DNA from: Cricetomys ansorgei
Taxonomy: Eukaryota > Chordata > Mammalia > Rodentia > Nesomyidae
Assembly (NCBI GenBank): GCA_026225945.1
Contig: JAMJFZ010000320.1
Coordinates: 9,814,001-9,878,000 of the forward strand
Direction: 5' to 3'
Length of the DNA: 64,000 nt
The notes beneath the pieces are model-generated. The model saw nothing but the letters and a program-made list of their open reading frames with translations. It was not told where the DNA came from and made no database searches. The translations under genes were made by a program, and so were the position numbers. This document shows positions 50,101 to 64,000 of the stretch, one piece after another (position 1 is the first letter of the stretch; each line of letters opens with the position of its first letter).

Positions 50101-53100
50101 GTGAGCTACAGGAACAAATTAATTGAACCTGGGGAGACAATGTAACAGGGCCCCACACCTTAGTAAGCTGTGAGACCATAGCACAACTGACTCCATGATG
50201 GAAGTGCCACTCAGGCTGTGAGACTCAGCACATAGACAGCACCACCTGCCAAAACTAAAACAAAGGTCTAATCCATCAAAGTCCATACAGTTCTGAGAAA
50301 GTCTCAAAATATACTAACCTTGCTTTTTTAGCTTCTGTAGTTCTGCTTCTGGCTAACTGTTCTTGTTAACTGAAGTATATCAACACAGAACATGGTTTTT
50401 GTGCTTAAAAGCTCATCCTGAGAAAGGCTTGGGACTACACTGGGAACCCAAACACCCAGTGTAGTCGCCAGCCAGCTAATAAAGACTTTCTATTGGCTTA
50501 ACCACATGTCTGAGTGGTCTTCTCTGGTGAATACCCAACATCAGGGGTTGTATGAACTGTGTGAACTTTAGTTTGTTACCATGTCCATAAGCACTGAGAA
50601 ACCTGGGGTTTGACTGGCATCTAAATAGAGGGTCCAGTGTTGGGCACTCAGCCACTGCTATCTGGCACTATGTGGGTATCAGAATTTAACTGGAGTAGAG
50701 GACTCCCGGATGGTGGCTGCTGTTGCAGAATTTATGCTTACTTGTGTGGCAAAAACTGCACAGGTTTGGAGGTTACAAGTCTTCTGTGTTGATTATAGTG
50801 TGAGAGTGGAGGGGAAGCAGGGTGTTTGTTTTTTGATATAAGTTCTGATTGTATAGGCCAGAATGGCCTTCAATGTTCTGCCAGTAATCAGTTGTTGACT
50901 TTCTGCTCCAAATTTCTACCCCTGAAAACCAGCCAGCGTGTTAAAGGTGATCACCTTTGCTGTGGGTGTAGTATTAAGTTTGGCCAGTAGAGGGAAATAA
51001 AAGAATATTGCAGGAACAATGTTGTTGCCTCCAGATTCTAGGTGTGGCTTTTGCTTATTGCTCTGGCTGCATGGCCAATTGGTTTTTAAATATGTAAGAG
51101 CAGCAGTGGTGATCTGTCCCAGTCATGCATGCCCAGAAAGCAGTCTCCTCATGACTTTGCCATGTGGTGTGGGTTTGCAGACTTCCCTGCCATCCTTCCC
51201 CTGATGGAGACACAGGGTGCCCACACCAGACATTTGAAGCAACACCTGACTCTGAGAAGCTATATTCCATACGCAGTCCTCAAAAATACTGGGAAAAAAG
51301 GTGAACTAAGTATCAAGTTTGAGAAACACAGTCAAGCACATCGGAACAAACTGAGAATAAGAAAAATGGAAATTGCAAAGATAAAAGCACAAATCATTAA
51401 AATAGAAAGCCAGAAGAAAGGGTTGGGTTTATAGCACATGCCTGTATTTCTAGTTGGAGGTTAGACATGGGAAGATCATGAGTTCAAGGCTTGCCTGACT
51501 ACATTGGGAGTTAGAACCCAGCGGGGGCTGCTTGAGACACTGTTTCAGCATTCTCCACCTCCTCACACCCACCAAAAAACAAACAAAACCAAAAAACCAA
51601 TAACTCCCAAACCAACCAACAAATCAAACAAACAAAAAATAAAACAAAGAGTAAACAAACATAGAAAGCTGAGGGATTTTGTCTTAATTTTGTGTATCGA
51701 CAGGGTCTCACTATGTAGACAGATTGTCTTTGAACTCATAATCTTCTCGCTTCAATTTCCCAAATGCTTCCCAGGTGTGCACCAACAAATTCCAATAGAG
51801 ATTTTTGAGCAAGTATAATTTCCTCTAAGGAAAAAAAAAAAAATGACCCAGGTAGGCTGAAACAATTCTCCAAGTGAATTTGACCTGAAAACTTAGTTTA
51901 TTCTCTATAACCTTCCAACTCCTTTTTAAATAAACAGTGCTAATTTAATTCATCAACACCATAATTATGCCAACATTCTCACTTTTCTTATCAATGAATG
52001 AAGGAGACACTCAAAAGTGATTTTTTTAAGACTACAATTCCTGAGGTAAAATTCTTATTTTCTCCCAATTTTTGAATTCATTGAGAAAGCCCGTGTGAAA
52101 AGTACAGGTAGATCGCCACCTGTTTTAATTCTGGTAACATTAATTGGAGAATGTTGTCTTTCATTTTCGGACAGGTAGGCGGTCCATTTCATCTCTGAGT
52201 CAAACAGACTTTCCGGGCACTCGAGTATGCCCATGGACATGTATTCTTACGCCTGACCAAGTGGCTTGGATATCTATAGCAGATCAGTATATAGGGCATT
52301 CAGATAAATGTGCAAATATATAACATAGTATAAGTATGTCCCCAAAATTGCACGGAATGTACTTAGACTAGATGTATACATTGATTTTCTTTTAAGATTT
52401 ACTTTTACTTTATGTGTATGGGTATTTTGCCTATGTTTGTGTACCATATATGCACAGAACCCTCAAAGGCCAGCGGAGGCTTTGGATCCCCTGAAACTGG
52501 AGTTAACAGTTGTGGGCCACCATGTGGGTGCTGGAACTCAACCCTGGTCCTCTGGAAGAGCAGCCAGTGCTCTTGACTGCAGAGTCATCTCTCCAGCCCT
52601 TGCACTGTTTTCCTGAAGTTCAGATTTAACTTGGTATGCTGTATCTGGTAACTCCATTGTCATGGGTCTCACTTTACTGCCTCAGAACTTCCCCATGATA
52701 TTTTGGATTTTTTAATGCTCTTCACTGCCTTTAAGAGAAAGGTCTTTATTTTAAAATTTAATTAATTAATCTCGAGACAGGGTTTCACTATGTATCCCTG
52801 CCTGGCTTTGAACTTGCTGTGTAGATCCAGCTGGCTTCAAACTCACAAAGATCCACCTGCTTCTGCTTCCTTGGGATTAAAGGTGTGCACCACCACGCTC
52901 AGTTAAAGTCCTTTATTTTTTATATGATCTTCAAGGCCCTGCCAAATTCTCCAGCTCCACCTTGGCACCTCTGACTGTCTTGCCTTCAAGCCTTCAACAT
53001 GGCTAGACCTGCCTGGAATGTACTTCCCTTCCCATCTTCTCTAATCCTTCAGCCATTTCTCCCATACCCTTCTGTGTTAGTCAACTTTCTGTTATTGCAA

Positions 53101-53564
53101 CAAATATCAGAGATAGTCAACCTAAAAACCACAAAGTTTACTTTATTTATTTTGGATTTTTGGAGACAGGGTTCTCTGTTGTAACTCTGGCTGTCCTGGA
53201 ACTCGCTCTGTAAACCAGGCTGGCCTTGAACTCAGAGATCCACCTACTTCTGCCTCCCAGGTGCTGGGATTAAAGGCGTGGCCCACCATCATCCAGTCGT
53301 AAAGGCTAATTTTATCTCACAATTTTGGAGGTTTCAACCCTTTACCTGTTGTCCCCTTACTTTTGGGTCTGGAAATAGCCTGATGCTAGTGCATAAATTA
53401 GCCATGTTGGTTGTTGGTTCCTCTCTTGTATATGCCCTGTTTGTGCCACAACATTTATTTTATATCCAATGGTTTATGTATTTATCCTCCCTGGCAACAG
53501 TGACCAACTCTAGTTGTTCTCCATACCTGACAGGTGCCTAGCACTATGGCAGGCATCAAGCACC

Positions 53565-53611
<47 letters not shown>

Positions 53612-54652
53612 GGGTGTAAGTTGAATTTCAGAATATTAGCCTAGGAGGTCTCTCAAACAATATGACTGTGTGTAAGGGGGTCGGAGGTGGGGTTCCTGAC
53701 AGCATCTTCTCTAAGTGCCCTGTATAAATCATGATTTCCTAGAAAAGTACAGAAATGGTATTTTGTCGGTGATGTTTGTTTTTCCTTTTATTTTTTTGGT
53801 GCCAGGATTGGACACTGGGCCTCCTACATGTTAGGCAAAGACTCTACTACTGAATTACATTCCAGCCCAGATAAAGTTTGTGTGCACAATATTCATGGCA
53901 TTTTAAGTTGCAGTTCCCAGAAAGAAAAGCAGCACCTGTGTTAGAAATCTCGCAAAGCCCAAATTATAGACCTTTGTGATTATAGAGAGTTACAATTGTT
54001 GCAAACCAAAGCCAAATTATCTTGGAATACTTTGGTTCTTTCGAAAGCCATTTCTGTCTGAGTCTGAGCTAATAACCTTGTGACTATACAACTTTTCAAT
54101 TGTATTGGAGGGTTCCTGAAATGGCTCCGCGGGCGAAGGTGCTTGCTTTCCACAGCGTGGAAAGACAGAAACAACTGACCCTCACCCGAGGCACACACAG
54201 GAACACTGGTACATCCACAAACGTACATGCAAATAATTAAACATAGTAAAATATGTAGCAAATAAATAAATAAAATGTGTTCTTAGCAGATCATCAATAA
54301 AAGATCAGATAGTTATCTAAACCCTTTAGCGTTTTCCCTGCTTTGCTGCAACCAGCCTACCTGTGGCCTCAAAAATGTATTCTGTGAACGCCTAAACTAG
54401 TGATCTTTGCTTTTCTATAACTAATTAAACCTCGCGTAAGAACGTCCAGAGTGGTTTATGTCATTTGGGGCAAGCTGAAGGTCTGTTCCCTAGCCACATT
54501 TATCTCAAGAATAAACTTAACTTCCTCGAGCTGTGTTTTCTGACCCAGCAGCCTTGTCTGTCAGGGGACTGTAGGGACAGTCGGATGGGTTACCTGTTGA
54601 ACTCCGGGGGTCCTGCGGACTTCGCGCCCGCGGGGCCGAAGGCAGAGCCCGC

Positions 54653-54664
54653 AGCGCACGCGCA
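54653..54664 (+). promoter_or_regulatory. NRF1-like site
   Basis: AGCGCACGCGCA matches the palindromic NRF1 consensus at 11 of 12 positions. NRF1 sites are common in CpG-island promoters. Confidence 0.45.
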
Positions 54665-54814
54665 GAGGGGAGGTCGCGCCTGCCTTTGCCCCTCCGCCCT
54701 CCAGGTGGCGCTGGCGACCTGCCGCCGCCTCTCCGAGGCCAACCCGGGTGGCGCGGGCCGCCTTGCGGGCCACGGGTCCGCCTCCGCCTCGCCTAGGGCG
54801 TGGGCTCCGGGCTC

Positions 54815-54822
54815 CCGGAAGC
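54815..54822 (+). promoter_or_regulatory. ETS/GABP-like site
   Basis: CCGGAAGC is a core ETS-family motif, about 190 bp before the Gnptab start codon. It is followed closely by GCGGCCGC. Confidence 0.4.
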
Positions 54823-54894
54823 GGCGGCCGCGGCGCGGAGCCCAACGGGCTGTCGGTCGCCGGAGCGACAATGCGCGGCGGCCCGGGGCTGTGA

Positions 54895-55644
<750 letters not shown>

Positions 55645-55750
55645 TAACGATCCTTCATTCCTTGGCCCTCCCTTCAGCTCCAGTCCTCCGGTGCCACCCT
55701 ACGCCTTGCGTTTTAAATCCCGTTTCTTTTGGATCTCGGACTTTAGGAGG

Positions 55751-55793
55751 CACGTGCAGTTTTGCGTGTGGATTTTGTGCAATTTTGCACGTG
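55751..55793 (+). promoter_or_regulatory. Two CACGTG E-boxes in Gnptab intron 1
   Basis: CACGTG at 55751-55756 and 55788-55793, just past the CpG island. The second (GCACGTGA) half-matches the CLEAR/TFEB site GTCACGTGAC. Function is inference. Confidence 0.3.
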
Positions 55794-58700
55794 AATTTTG
55801 CAGTGAAAGGGGACTTTTAAAAAAAAACTTTCCCCCCCATTTTCACTCTTAACGGCGGGTGGAGGCCTTAATGGTAAGCATTCACGCGCTCATGGGAAGC
55901 ACCAAGTGCTTATCAGATGAGCTGAGAGTAGGGCCCTTGTCAGGTGACTCCAGACTGCCTGCAAATCTTGGACTCCAGCCCCAGACCTCTTGGGAGCCTA
56001 CACAGACCTTTGCATCATGGGGTATGCTAGATCAGGTCGCTGGTCTTTCTTGGTCTGAGACCTGCGCTTAATTTATGTGCAGTAAAGCAGTTTGGTTAGA
56101 TTGTAAACTCTTCAGAGGGTCAAAGCAACCTGTTTGGGAGGAGGGAAGCATCAGGTTAAATGAATTTTGTGCTTCTTTGGAGACATTCCTTAAACGTTTT
56201 TGGAATGAAATTACCTCTTCGATTTAAATTTCACAGTATTTGATTTTTGACAGTCTGATACTCTACGTATGCAAAGGGCTGTGAGCAGGTCAGAAATGGA
56301 TAGGCACATGTGTGTTACTTCAACAAAACTGCTTCTGGGAACAGGAAGAAACAATGTGCTTTCAAATGGAAATTTGTCTCCCTGTTTATATTTTAGTAAG
56401 AGGTTTAAAGAGTTTTAAAATCAACAGAATGTTTTTATAAAATGCCACTATACACGTGTATGTGATCTGCCCCCATACTGGACTGTAAGATCTGTAGAGG
56501 AGGTGGTATCTGCTTAAATGCTGTAACACTAGCCCAAGCCCAGTGCCAGGTTCTGCCACTATATGTAGACTAAGTATTAATTTAGTGACTGACTGGCTGA
56601 ATTATGTGGTTCGTTTCCAAGTAAGTTTTTAGTGGTTCTAGGGATTAGAAAAAAAATAGTCTTACAGGTGAAAATAAGAACATCATAGACTTGTGTGGAA
56701 TATTTTCTTAATATTATACTACTTCCTTGTTTCATATGTTATAACTTAATGTGCTTATGTATAGTTAGGGTTGCTTTCGTATGACTAGGTTTTAAAGACA
56801 GAGTCTCACTAAATTGTCGGGTCTAGCTTGAAGTTTCCAGTCTTGTCTCAGTCCTTTGGACTGTTGAGGTTACTGGGTTGTTTTTTACCTGGTTAATTTT
56901 AAGCGAGCTGTTTATTAGCCACAGTGTAAAATATATGTTACAACCTTGAAGTCCCCTCAAATCTTTGTTTTATTTTGAGACAGGGTTTCACCACGTAGCC
57001 CTGGCTGGCCGAAACTCCTTGCTGTATAGACCAGGCTGGCCTTGTGCTCACAGAGGTCCACCTGCCTCTGTCTCCAGGGTGCTGGGATTGAAGGTATGTG
57101 TCACAATGCCTGGCTTGTGGACACAGAAGTTAATGGTTAGATCAAATAAGAGAAATGAAGAGTAAGGAGTGTCAGAAGGTAGCATAAGAAGTGGTGGCAA
57201 CTGGCCTGTGGTGGTGAGCTTTATACAATATAGTGAAGAAGAGGGGCTGAAGCTTTTCTAGATTTGACTGATGGTTCCAGTTAATAATAACCACGATAAT
57301 AACAAACATAGTCCTTACTGGGTGTGCTCTTAACTGCCTTACATACTAATTTAAATCTTCGCAGTATCATCTGATACAGACAGTATTATTTTACCTACCA
57401 TACAGGTTATGAAACTGGGGTGCTTGTGTAAGTTAACACAGCTAGTTCACGGCAGACATAGCTTCAAACTTAAGGCAACTGGCTTTGATCCGATAGTCAT
57501 AATAACACTTCTTTTTAGTCTTTTTAAAAGAAGGTTTTTGTTACATTTATTTATGTTATGTGCATGCATGTGGGTACGCATGTGGAAGTAGGAGGATAAC
57601 TTTTAGGAGTTGGTTCTCTCTCTCTCCACCTTGTGGTTCCCAGACATCAAACTCAGGTTGTGGGGTTCAGCAGCAAGTGTCCCTTTTTCTTTCCTTCCGC
57701 TACTGGGGACTGAACCTGGCGCATCCTAGGCTGGAAGAACATTCCCACTGAGTTGCATTCCCAACTCTTGATAGTTTCTCAAGCAGCCCAGGTTTTTCTC
57801 ATCTGATCTAGGAAAATATGTCTAACCTCTTTCAGCTTCTTCTTTAAAACAAAGGCAAGACTATCTTCTCAACACATATGAAGTAAAGTGCTTCATTCAG
57901 TTGATAGCACACAACAAACCATTGTCAAACCATAGTAGATAATGCTACTGTTAATGTTATCGATTATTTTGTCTCAGTTTTTACTTGGAAAAATTTCCTC
58001 GAAATAGCTCTTTGTTAATATGAGTAGCACCAACTTGTTAACTAGTTGTAATACATATAAGGGTTACGAAGATCATTGTTAAATTGTGAGTTCATTATTT
58101 TCCCTCCCTTAGTGTAAGAGGTAGTGATGTGGGTATTTTTTTTTAAGGCTTTTATTTGTGTGTGTGTGTGTGTGTGTGTTTGTGTGAAGATTCCTTGGAA
58201 CTGGAGTTACAGATGATTGCTAGCAGCAGCTCAGTATAGGTGCTGGGATCCAAACTCCAGTATAAATGAATAAATGAGTATAAGAGCAGTAAAGGAATAA
58301 ATGCTCTTAAATTGCTGAGCCATCCCTCCACCAGCCTCTGTCTGAGTCCTCCCCTTCCATGTGTGTGGTGTGTGTGTGTGTTTGAGTTTGAGACAAGGTC
58401 ACATGTACCCCAGGCTAGTCTCCAGCTCCATATGTACTTAAGGATGACCTTAAACTTCTTTCTGAGCTTCCTGCTTCATCTTCCCCAGTCCTGGGATTGT
58501 AGTTGTGCAACACCATGCCCAGTTCTGAGGATCTAACCCGTGGCTTTATGCATATTAGGCAAGCACTGTACTAATTAAGCTATCTCCCAGCCCTAGGTTG
58601 CTGCATTTTAATAAGTCATTTGAACACTTGTCGAATTTTTGAGGAAAAATCTAATCTAGGGAGGGTTCTACTAAGTAATTTGTTTACTTTTATAAGTCAA

Positions 58701-60734
58701 GCCAAGTACTATGTGGAAAACCCTTGTGAATTCTAAGAAACCAGAACACAGCTAGATCCAAAGGTGTGCCCTCACAGTGGGGATGTTGGTCTGAATGAAA
58801 CAATGACATGGCAGTTCCAAGGTATGGTTGAAGAGGTTTTTATTGTAGATATGAGGGGGAGTCCAGCCAGAGGCATCTGGGAAGAGTCCAGAGCAGGGAG
58901 AGAAAGTAGTAGTTAAACATGGTCAATAGACTGGATTGGACCATGTGGGGGGTGGGGGGGGTGGAGGTTGAGGAAGTGGAAGTAGGAGGAGGACCAAAAG
59001 AGAGCAAAGAAAATGCATGGCTAAAATGGCAGAGTTTAGAAATGAGAAGCTGGGGAAGAGAAGCCCATGAGCTGGAGAAGTTTATGGTAGGGGCAGGAGG
59101 AAAAGAGCTGAGAGGAGCCAGGATGCCAGTGTGGACTGTGTAACAGGTATTTCAAAGCTGAGAGAGCCTCGAGACCAGCACGTGTTTTGTATGTTAATAA
59201 GCACCACAGTTAGCTATTTGTCCTAAATTACGGGACACAGTAGTGCCTTGGGGTGAGTGTAGCAGGGTGGAACTTATTGGTTGTAAGTCATGTGGGCCTG
59301 GGAGCCTGACTTTCTTATTAGTCAGAGCACTAGACTGTGTCCTCAAGAATCCTTTAAGGAATCTAGATCAACTGCGCCCTTAATTCAGAAATTTGTTCTG
59401 ATTGTGTGGTGTGACATGACTGTAATATTAGCACTCAGGAGACAGGTAGAGGCTAGCCTGGGCTACACAGCGAGACTCTGACTCAAGGGAGAAAGAATAA
59501 ACTTCTGGTTTTGACAGTATTTTTTCTGTCTTATTATAGTTGATATTATGTGTCTTAAAACATGCTTCTGAGGTAAAAGTGTTACTTCAGGACCATCTTC
59601 ATCTATATGCAAGTCTACCTACCCGTTCCTGAAACTTCAACTACTGCATTATCTTATCACCAAATACCTGCACTCTCTCTAGCGAAGTACATGAATACTT
59701 ATACTCCGTGGGGAAAATGCTGACTATAAATAGTTTCGTGTCAATTTAGGTCAGGCTTTACCACCAAATGAGTTCACGGCGGGTCAGGTATGCTGCCAAG
59801 TTAGGGACAAAAGCTTTTTGAATTGTAGGATTGTGAATAAAGAATTATAGATCAGTAGTACATGGGTAATTTAATGTGTGTGCCTTTTCTTAGCTGTGAA
59901 TATATCAGTTTCTTATGTAAACTAAGTGTGGAAACAAATTAACTCCCATAAGAAAGTAATTATGAGTATCCCCCGCCCCCCCTAGCTCCCCATTCCTTTC
60001 ACCTGTCTGTTTATGATCATGATTTTGGATTAATAAAATCCTCTTTTTTCAGTGATAAAAAGGATTGATAACTGGGTCCAGCTTAGGTTACCTTAGTGAC
60101 TAGTTTCTTAACTGGTTCAATTTCAGGAAAGAAATGTGTTATCGTGTTTATGCTTGATTAGTTTCCTGATTAAACTGTTAGATTTTTAGTGTGTTCTTGA
60201 TCAGAGGCAAAGTGGGTGGGGCACAAAAAGAAGCTCCATCTGAGGGGGCAGTTTCCGGCCTGATCACTGCTCCAGCACAAACTAATTCTCAGCAGTGCCC
60301 AAACTGAGTTACTCCCAGCTAATCTGTGGGTTGGGTGCTACCTCTCATGGCTTTACGGTTTATTTTTGGCAGCAGAGGTTTTAGTAAGATGTAATTGTTT
60401 TGCTAGGCATGGTGGTGTATGCCTTTAATACCAATACTTGGAAGGCATAGGCAGATCTTTGTGAGTTTGAGGCCAGCCTGGTCTTTATTACAAGGTGCTG
60501 GCCAGATAGGGCTGTACAAAATGGTTTCAAAACTACTAGCCAACATATTCAAGGCCCCTCCCTCCCATTTTAATGTTCAAGAAAGTACATTTATTAGACA
60601 CTTCACATAAGAAACCTGAACTGTTGTTGGCAGTGTGGTTCAGGAGGTAAAGTGCTTGCTTCAAAGGCCCAACAACCTGAGTTATATTCCTGGTGCTGAA
60701 GGAGAAAACCAACTCCACAAAATACCCTCTGGCT

Positions 60735-60778
<44 letters not shown>

Positions 60779-63700
60779 ATTAAAACAAATTTAAAAGAAA
60801 TGGAATTTGCATTATGGAGAAAATACTGACTTTCTTTTTTAAAAAAATCTTTCTTTGGGGACACTACTTATCAGAGCCTCGTTAATTAGCAAAGCAGAGA
60901 CTTTGTCTCAGTCACCGCTCTAGTCTTGGCAAATGGACAGTGCTTACTAACTAGAAGGTGCCAAGTAAATGTTGTAAATGTTGGAGGATGGGCGAATTAG
61001 GATGATTTTTAACTAGCATCCCATTTTCAATGAAGGTAAGTTTTCTACTTTAGTATAACATGCAGTTACTTTGTCTTTTTCAAACATGATTAATGTGACT
61101 GTAACGTGTCCATTTTTGTGTTTTGAAATTCATTCTCATTCTAGGAAGTTTTTATAGAAGCATGAGGCTTGCTGTTAGGACACACACAGTAGGGCAGAAG
61201 GTGCCATCAAGACTTATGGCTCAGGCTGGTGGAGATGAGGCCAGCGTATATATAAGAACTGTGTAGTAAGGAAAAGAGAATCCAGACTGTGATAGGCACA
61301 GGGTAACGGCTTAGTATAAGGGAAGGAAACTATGGTTGAAACCTTGTAGAGGAGCCCCAGAAACCTTTGCAGGAGGACAGGCCTTAGGGTGGCTTCGTAA
61401 TGGAGCAGGCATCTGGACAGGACAGGAAAGGATGCTTTGGGCAGTAAGACTATAAAGAGTAGCTGAGAGCCTAGGCCTGGTGATGTGGAAAAGTGTGATC
61501 CTTTTGCATTTTGAGTTACTAGTCACTGGAAATGGCTGCTATTTTTTATCCATAGCACTTGGTTGCAAGTGACAGATCCCAACTCGGTCCTGGTCTAAGA
61601 GAAAAAGGAGCTTATTAGATAGTGTAACTGAATATGGTAAACCTCTGGCAGGGTTGGTTGGATGAGACGCTTGAAAAATGTTGTCAGGAATCCCTCCTTG
61701 TCCTGTTTTTCAGCTCCCTCAGGCAGCCTACCCCCCATAAGGGAACAAAACGTGCTGTAGCCTCCAGCTTCTCTTCTGCCCAGCTAGTAACTGCAGAGCT
61801 TTTCTTGGTAGGGCTAGCCACACTCTGAGCTGCCTGAATAGCTCTGAGGGTGAATGCCCTTCTTATACCTGTGTCAACCACCCTAATCATCTTCAGAGCC
61901 TTGGGGCTGGGCAGGCCTGAGAGTCACTGCTGAACCATGTGATCTGAGAGGGCTGCCCCAGGGAATAGTTACCAGACAGTTATCAAAGGTTTGGCCAGAA
62001 CAACAGATGTCTAAGATAACAGCTTGAGTACAAACCCATTTCCTTTCTTTGGCCTTCATGTTATGCCTATAATAACTCTTCGTACTTTATCTTATAGATT
62101 GAATTATGGGCTGTTTCCATGGAAAGTATCTGTGAAATTTGTATTCTTGAATGGGCATATTGTCCTGGGGCTTTGCTAAATACAGCTTAAGGATACCTCA
62201 TAAATCTACCAGTAGTGATTCAATGTATAACATACGTAGCAACTTCATAGTTGCATTTGGTCAGTTTTTGAGGTCTATTCTTTTTATTAATAAATCTTAG
62301 TATGTTGTAAAAGCAAAACTTAACCTGATTGCTCTCTGGCCTCTGAGAGACAATATGTATCTATATAAGTTCTCTCTTTCCGCAGCAGGCTCACCTCCCT
62401 TTTCCTTCCTCTCTCACTGCTCCTTCGTCTTAAGTGCCAGGATTTACAAAAACTACCTCGTTCCAGACCTCCCATTCCCTCCTGTGGCAGACATACATGT
62501 TTATTAAAGTGTTCTTTCTACCCCTAGCCCAGACATAGTGTCAGAAAAAAGAATGCAGCAGCCTAGGCTTCCACCAGTGTCCCAGAGCTCTCCCAGAGAT
62601 GGAGGAAGAGCTTGCCTGAGACCTAAGCAGTTCTTTCCTAGCATTGTCACCAGTTACATCATAGAACCGTGCTTGAATGAACATCCAGACATTTGTATTA
62701 TGTAGGGGTGAAGTTCCTTTATGCAAGAAGAATAAGAGACAAAGAATAGGCCATCAACCATGCTTGTCTCCATGAATAAGTAGGCTGTCAGACCCAAGAC
62801 ATGGGTTACTCCTTGGTAGCAAAAACCTCTCCATTGAGAAGTGCATGGTAGTGTATACCTTTAATTCCAGCAATGGTGAGCAGGAATAGGCAAATCTTTG
62901 TGAGTTTGAGGCCAGCCTGGTTACAAAATTCTCTGGTCACTTTAGATTACAAACTGTAGTCTTACTTCAGCATTAGAGTGGCTAATCTCAGGGAGTGGCA
63001 GATTCCAGAGCATAAGTTGAAGCTTTGTTCTTCCCTTAGCTAGGTCTATAACAGACAGCAAACCCAGAATTGAGGAGAGGAGATGTGTTTGTGGGCTCGT
63101 CTCTTTCCTAACCCAGAGTGCCTTTCTTTTTCTGACTGTGAGCGCATGGAAGGCATGAGTGTAAAGATCTCAGGTACTTTCAAAGGGCGTCCTTCAGAGA
63201 CCACTCCTACAACCATGCTCAGAGCTGTCACTCAGTTATCCCCGTTGAGATCAAATGTCACTTCCATTCAGATGGATTGCTTACTCTTTCTGTAGCTTCT
63301 GGAGCTTCTCATCTTAGCCTCTGGCTCTCTGGGGGTTCCAGGACCTATAAGGTGATCCTCTGATGATTCTGTCTTATGTGTGACCCTCTTCTGGTACCTG
63401 GTACATCCATCTTTAGTTCCAGTTAGGGAATGTGATCTGATTCCAGGGTATCAACTACCACCTCCTCTTTGGAACACTTAGCTGGCAGCCCTTTATATTT
63501 CTTAGATGTGGGGCAGGTGTAGCGTCATGAACTGTGGGGGGCTGTATTGGTGTACCCTGCGGAGTCTTTTCCCTGAGCTTGGGGAACGATTGGGAACGAT
63601 TTCTGTCCTAGTCATTGGATGAAGTGGAGCAGCAGTTACAGAATACCAGCTGCTTCTGCAAAGCTTCCCCTAATCTCTAGCCTCTGGGCTTTTGTGCCAT

Positions 63701-64000
63701 GATGAGATGAATTTGTCTCCACTCTGTAGGGAACTTTGTGCTTTGGTCCATTACTTACTTGGCCCTGAAATGTGGTTTCTTGTATTTGGTGCCTTAGAAG
63801 AAATGCTTATTTGTATGCAAACAGCAGCTTCTCAGCGCAGCTACCAGTTAATCTAGCTTGCTCAGGAGATTAAAAATTTAACTTCCTGTCCTGTACTCAG
63901 CTCCTGAGTTGAGATGGCATCTCTCTAACCTTAGAACTCCTGCTGTCCCCACAGGGTGCCTGGCTCATTCTTTCAATTAGGAAATACTTAACCAGACCCC

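Overview
The window is mammalian nuclear DNA from a muroid (mouse-like) rodent. It carries dense B1, B2/B3 and ID-type SINEs, MT/ORR1 MaLR LTRs, hAT (URR1-like) transposon remnants and many (CA)n tracts, and two protein-coding genes whose encoded residues match known mammalian proteins. The species cannot be fixed from the sequence alone. No bacterial, phage or plasmid features are present.

Layout. (1) About 1-1430 is intergenic. (2) About 1.4-35.0 kb holds the whole Dram1 gene on the minus strand. All seven coding exons could be placed with GT-AG junctions. Together they give a 717-nt CDS of 238 codons plus stop, the usual mammalian DRAM1 length. The first exon lies in a CpG island at about 34.7-35.3 kb. 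(3) About 35.3-54.5 kb is a 20-kb intergenic interval made almost wholly of repeats, with no convincing gene. (4) From about 54.6 kb the plus strand carries the CpG-island promoter and first coding exon of Gnptab (39 codons, 55012-55128). The rest of the window, to 64000, is Gnptab intron 1. Exon 2 was not found and should lie to the right.

The two genes are divergent, as in other mammals, and both serve the lysosome. DRAM1 is a p53-inducible six-pass lysosomal membrane protein that promotes autophagy. GNPTAB encodes the alpha/beta precursor of Golgi GlcNAc-1-phosphotransferase, which starts the mannose-6-phosphate tag on lysosomal enzymes. Their CpG islands are about 20 kb apart, so this is not a compact bidirectional promoter.

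The rest is repeat architecture: a head-to-head pair of ~0.85-kb LTR-like elements in Dram1 intron 4, with a third copy in the intergenic region; two same-orientation solo LTRs of one family flanking Dram1 exons 1-4; nested insertions (B1 in B2, LTR in MaLR LTR, several in an ancient repeat at 49.2-50.8 kb); and a C-rich minisatellite just downstream of Gnptab exon 1. Repeat boundaries were read by eye and are approximate; family names rest on remembered consensus sequences. I found no evidence of a previously undescribed biological system.
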